Notes under the pieces: generated by a model | What the model was told of the DNA's origin: nothing | The model's input: the letters and a program-made list of their open reading frames with translations, nothing else | Database searches by the model: none | Shown: positions 6,687 to 7,882 of the stretch, one piece after another | How the letters are laid out: every line of letters begins with the position of its first letter | Position numbering within the stretch: position 1 is the stretch's first letter | Program-made: the position numbers and the translations under genes | Source of the DNA: JBNJDW01 sp051745265 | Lineage (GTDB): Bacteria > Pseudomonadota > Alphaproteobacteria > Micavibrionales > CSBR16-224 | Length of the DNA stretch: 7,882 nt | Reading direction: 5' to 3' | Assembly (NCBI GenBank): GCA_051745265.1 | Contig: JBNJDW010000080.1 | Span: 1-7,882 of the forward strand

Positions 6687-7127
6687 ATGGCTGAAGTTAC
6701 GATTACAATCAATGGCCGCCATTATGATATTGCCTGCGACAGTGGGCAGGAAGGTCGTATTATCGACCTTGCCGGTTATCTGGATGAGCGCATCGGTCAT
6801 ATTTCCCAAACGGGTGCCGCCTATAATGATTCTCATTTACAGATACTGACCCTTTTGGTTGTCGCTGATGAGTTGTTCGAAACACGCGAAGGCCAGGTTT
6901 CGGATAACGTTGATGTTAAGAAACTTTCCGATGATCTGCGCAAAGAAATTCGTGCCGAGCTTGAAGCAGAATATGAAGCAGAACTGGCACAGCAAAAGGC
7001 GCAACCGCCAATGACGGCTGAATCTGTAGATTTTGAAAAGACCGCAGATGGCAAGGCCAGCTTAAAAGTGCTGCAACATCTGGCGGATCGTGTGAATACA
7101 CTTGCCGCACGGGTAGAAGCGCTCTAG
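6687..7127 (+). CDS. zapA: Cell division protein ZapA
   Basis: ZapA binds FtsZ and promotes bundling of its filaments at the division septum in the cytoplasm. The 146-residue product starts with the typical ZapA globular domain: a first strand (VTITINGRHYDIAC), then GQE, LAGYLDERI, and a helix containing LLVVADELFE (about residues 54-64). A long charged helix follows, broken by a Q/P-rich linker near residues 104-110. The C-terminal helix (LKVLQHLADRVNTLAARVEAL) would form the dimer/tetramer coiled coil. Length is somewhat over that of short gammaproteobacterial ZapA (about 110), as is common in Alphaproteobacteria. The 6S RNA begins 9 nt after the stop codon. Confidence 0.93.
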   Translation: MAEVTITINGRHYDIACDSGQEGRIIDLAGYLDERIGHISQTGAAYNDSHLQILTLLVVADELFETREGQVSDNVDVKKLSDDLRKEIRAELEAEYEAELAQQKAQPPMTAESVDFEKTADGKASLKVLQHLADRVNTLAARVEAL

Positions 7128-7130
7128 ATT
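7102..7130 (+). promoter_or_regulatory. Candidate 6S RNA promoter inside the 3' end of zapA
   Basis: TTGCCG (7102-7107) and TAGATT (7125-7130) are 17 nt apart, each four of six consensus bases. The 6S 5' end inferred independently from its closing stem (G7137) is 7 nt downstream of the -10 box, the normal distance. The -10 box overlaps the zapA stop codon. Confidence 0.5.
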
Positions 7131-7136
7131 GATTAA

Positions 7137-7299
7137 GGAAGTTGCTGCGTGATGCGCCAGACGTCCTTATCGCAGAGGCCGATGCTTTTTCGCTAGGGAG
7201 CTGACACTGGCCGGATCGTGGTTCGGTTATTTTCGGCGCCCACCTGTACAACAGGGCCCCAGCGGATACTGAAACGTCAGCGGTCATGCGGCGACTTCC
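7137..7299 (+). ncRNA. ssrS: 6S RNA
   Basis: 6S RNA mimics an open promoter and sequesters the housekeeping RNA polymerase holoenzyme, chiefly in stationary phase. Its identity rests on position between zapA and fau (the usual site in Proteobacteria), a length of about 163 nt, and structure. The 5' end GGAAGTTGCTGC (7137-7148) pairs over 12 bp, with two G-U pairs, with GCGGCGACTTCC (7288-7299). An inner stem GCTGAC (7200-7205) / GTCAGC (7276-7281) and an apical hairpin CCTGT-ACA-ACAGG (near 7243-7256) are also visible. No credible protein fits this stretch. I have not resolved the central bubble or the pRNA start site base by base. Ends are accurate to a few nucleotides. Confidence 0.9.
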
Positions 7300-7321
7300 A
7301 TTTTTATATTATTTTCTTTTT
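7288..7321 (+). terminator. T-rich tail after the 6S RNA
   Basis: The 3' arm of the 6S closing stem is followed by A and then T-runs (7301-7305, 7313-7315, 7317-7321). The closing stem plus this tail may terminate or define the 3' processing site of 6S RNA. Some transcripts probably read through into fau, as zapA-6S-fau cotranscription is known in other proteobacteria. Confidence 0.4.
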
Positions 7322-7345
7322 TCTGGCCCGATTGACAGGCGCTGA

Positions 7346-7882
7346 ATGTCTAAAACCTCTTTACCCCCTTATAAAGCAGAAGACCGTTCCAAGGCTTTAG
7401 AAGCCCGGCAGGCGCTGTCTGATACCGCGCGCCTTATGGCGCAGGATGCTATCCAGACGACGCTCAAAGACTTACTTATCCCTCAGATGGGGCGCAAGAT
7501 TGCCGGTTATGCGGCCATTCGCGGCGAGGTCGATTGTTTGCCTGTCTTGGCTGATTTGCGGGGGCGGGGGTATCAAACCGGATTGCCTGTTGTAACGGCG
7601 GGTGCGGGCGTGCCCTTGGTCTTTCGGCGCTTTGAGCGGGAAGAGGCCCTCGTGCCCGGGCCGTTTGGCATTCGGGAGCCCGATAAGACCCGGCCGGAAA
7701 TGCAGCCCGAGATATTATTGGTACCACTGGTCGGTTTTGATGCCCGGTGTCACCGGATCGGCTATGGTGCGGGCTTTTATGATCGAACGATTGCCGGTTA
7801 TAAAAAGGCGGGATTACCGTTGCTGACCTTTGGTCTTGCCTTTGAATGTCAAAAGTTTGACAAACTGCATGTAGAAGGCCAT
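7346..7882 (+). CDS. fau: 5-formyltetrahydrofolate cyclo-ligase (3' end outside window)
   Basis: The enzyme converts 5-formyltetrahydrofolate to 5,10-methenyltetrahydrofolate using ATP, recycling a folate storage form in one-carbon metabolism. The 179 visible residues include the family signature VPLVGFDARCHRIGYGAGFYDR, split here as VPLVGFDARCHR then GYGAGFYDR (residues 139-147), the glycine/aromatic nucleotide-binding loop. GKIAGYAAIRGEVD-like sequence around residues 51-64 matches the substrate-binding region. The family is about 180-200 residues, so only the last few residues are missing. ATG 7346 is the first start after an in-frame TGA at 7343, with AGG at 7337-7339 as a weak ribosome binding site. 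Codon use is G+C-richer than in the left-hand genes. Position after 6S RNA is the standard one (ygfA in E. coli). Confidence 0.93.
   Translation, partial: MSKTSLPPYKAEDRSKALEARQALSDTARLMAQDAIQTTLKDLLIPQMGRKIAGYAAIRGEVDCLPVLADLRGRGYQTGLPVVTAGAGVPLVFRRFEREEALVPGPFGIREPDKTRPEMQPEILLVPLVGFDARCHRIGYGAGFYDRTIAGYKKAGLPLLTFGLAFECQKFDKLHVEGH

Noticed and set aside
7218..7400. 60-codon plus-strand frame over the 6S RNA
   Set aside because: It spans the structured 3' half of 6S RNA and the start of fau in another frame, and has no protein-like features.
7602..7826. 74-codon plus-strand frame
   Set aside because: It overlaps fau in another frame; fau carries the family signature and extends past the window edge.
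1..7882. CRISPR array, tRNA, insertion sequence or attachment site
   Set aside because: No regularly spaced direct repeats, cloverleaf-like sequences, transposase or integrase motifs, or flanking terminal repeats were seen.

Overview
The window looks like chromosomal DNA of an alphaproteobacterium of moderate G+C. The main reason is the right-hand block: a small coiled-coil protein of the DUF4164 type, then zapA, then a 6S RNA, then 5-formyltetrahydrofolate cyclo-ligase. This arrangement is typical of Alphaproteobacteria. Genus cannot be decided from the sequence. All genes recognised are on the + strand.

Left block (1-4531): two co-directional genes, probably one operon. The first is cut by the left edge. 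It encodes a protein with an acidic Gly/Gln/Asp-rich low-complexity N-terminal part and a C-terminal von Willebrand factor A (VWA) domain with a complete metal-binding (MIDAS) site. The second encodes a 1057-residue AAA+ ATPase. It has a clear Walker A motif, a sensor-1 strand and a probable arginine finger, then a long C-terminal half with a coiled coil and an acidic linker. A MoxR-like ATPase beside a VWA protein is a known theme (CobS/CobT, NorQ/NorD, CbbQ/CbbO, RavA/ViaA), in which the ATPase and VWA partner remodel or insert metal into a client. This pair is not a plain CobS/CobT: the ATPase is about three times the usual size and the client is unknown.

Middle block (4532-6425): a 320-bp non-coding spacer with a perfect 14-bp hairpin, a candidate promoter and a leader of about 140 nt. 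It is followed by a 499-residue protein built from three diverged units of about 160 residues, with ankyrin-like sub-repeats and a recurring F-D-P-x-x-W-A-G-R motif. A strong intrinsic terminator closes it.

Right block (6426-7882): the DUF4164-like gene and zapA lie 3 nt apart and are probably cotranscribed. The 6S RNA follows immediately, with its own candidate promoter inside the 3' end of zapA. The fau gene is cut by the right edge. This block is conserved housekeeping (division-ring assembly, RNA polymerase regulation in stationary phase, one-carbon metabolism). The left and middle blocks are the less understood part of the window and the best candidates for something new.
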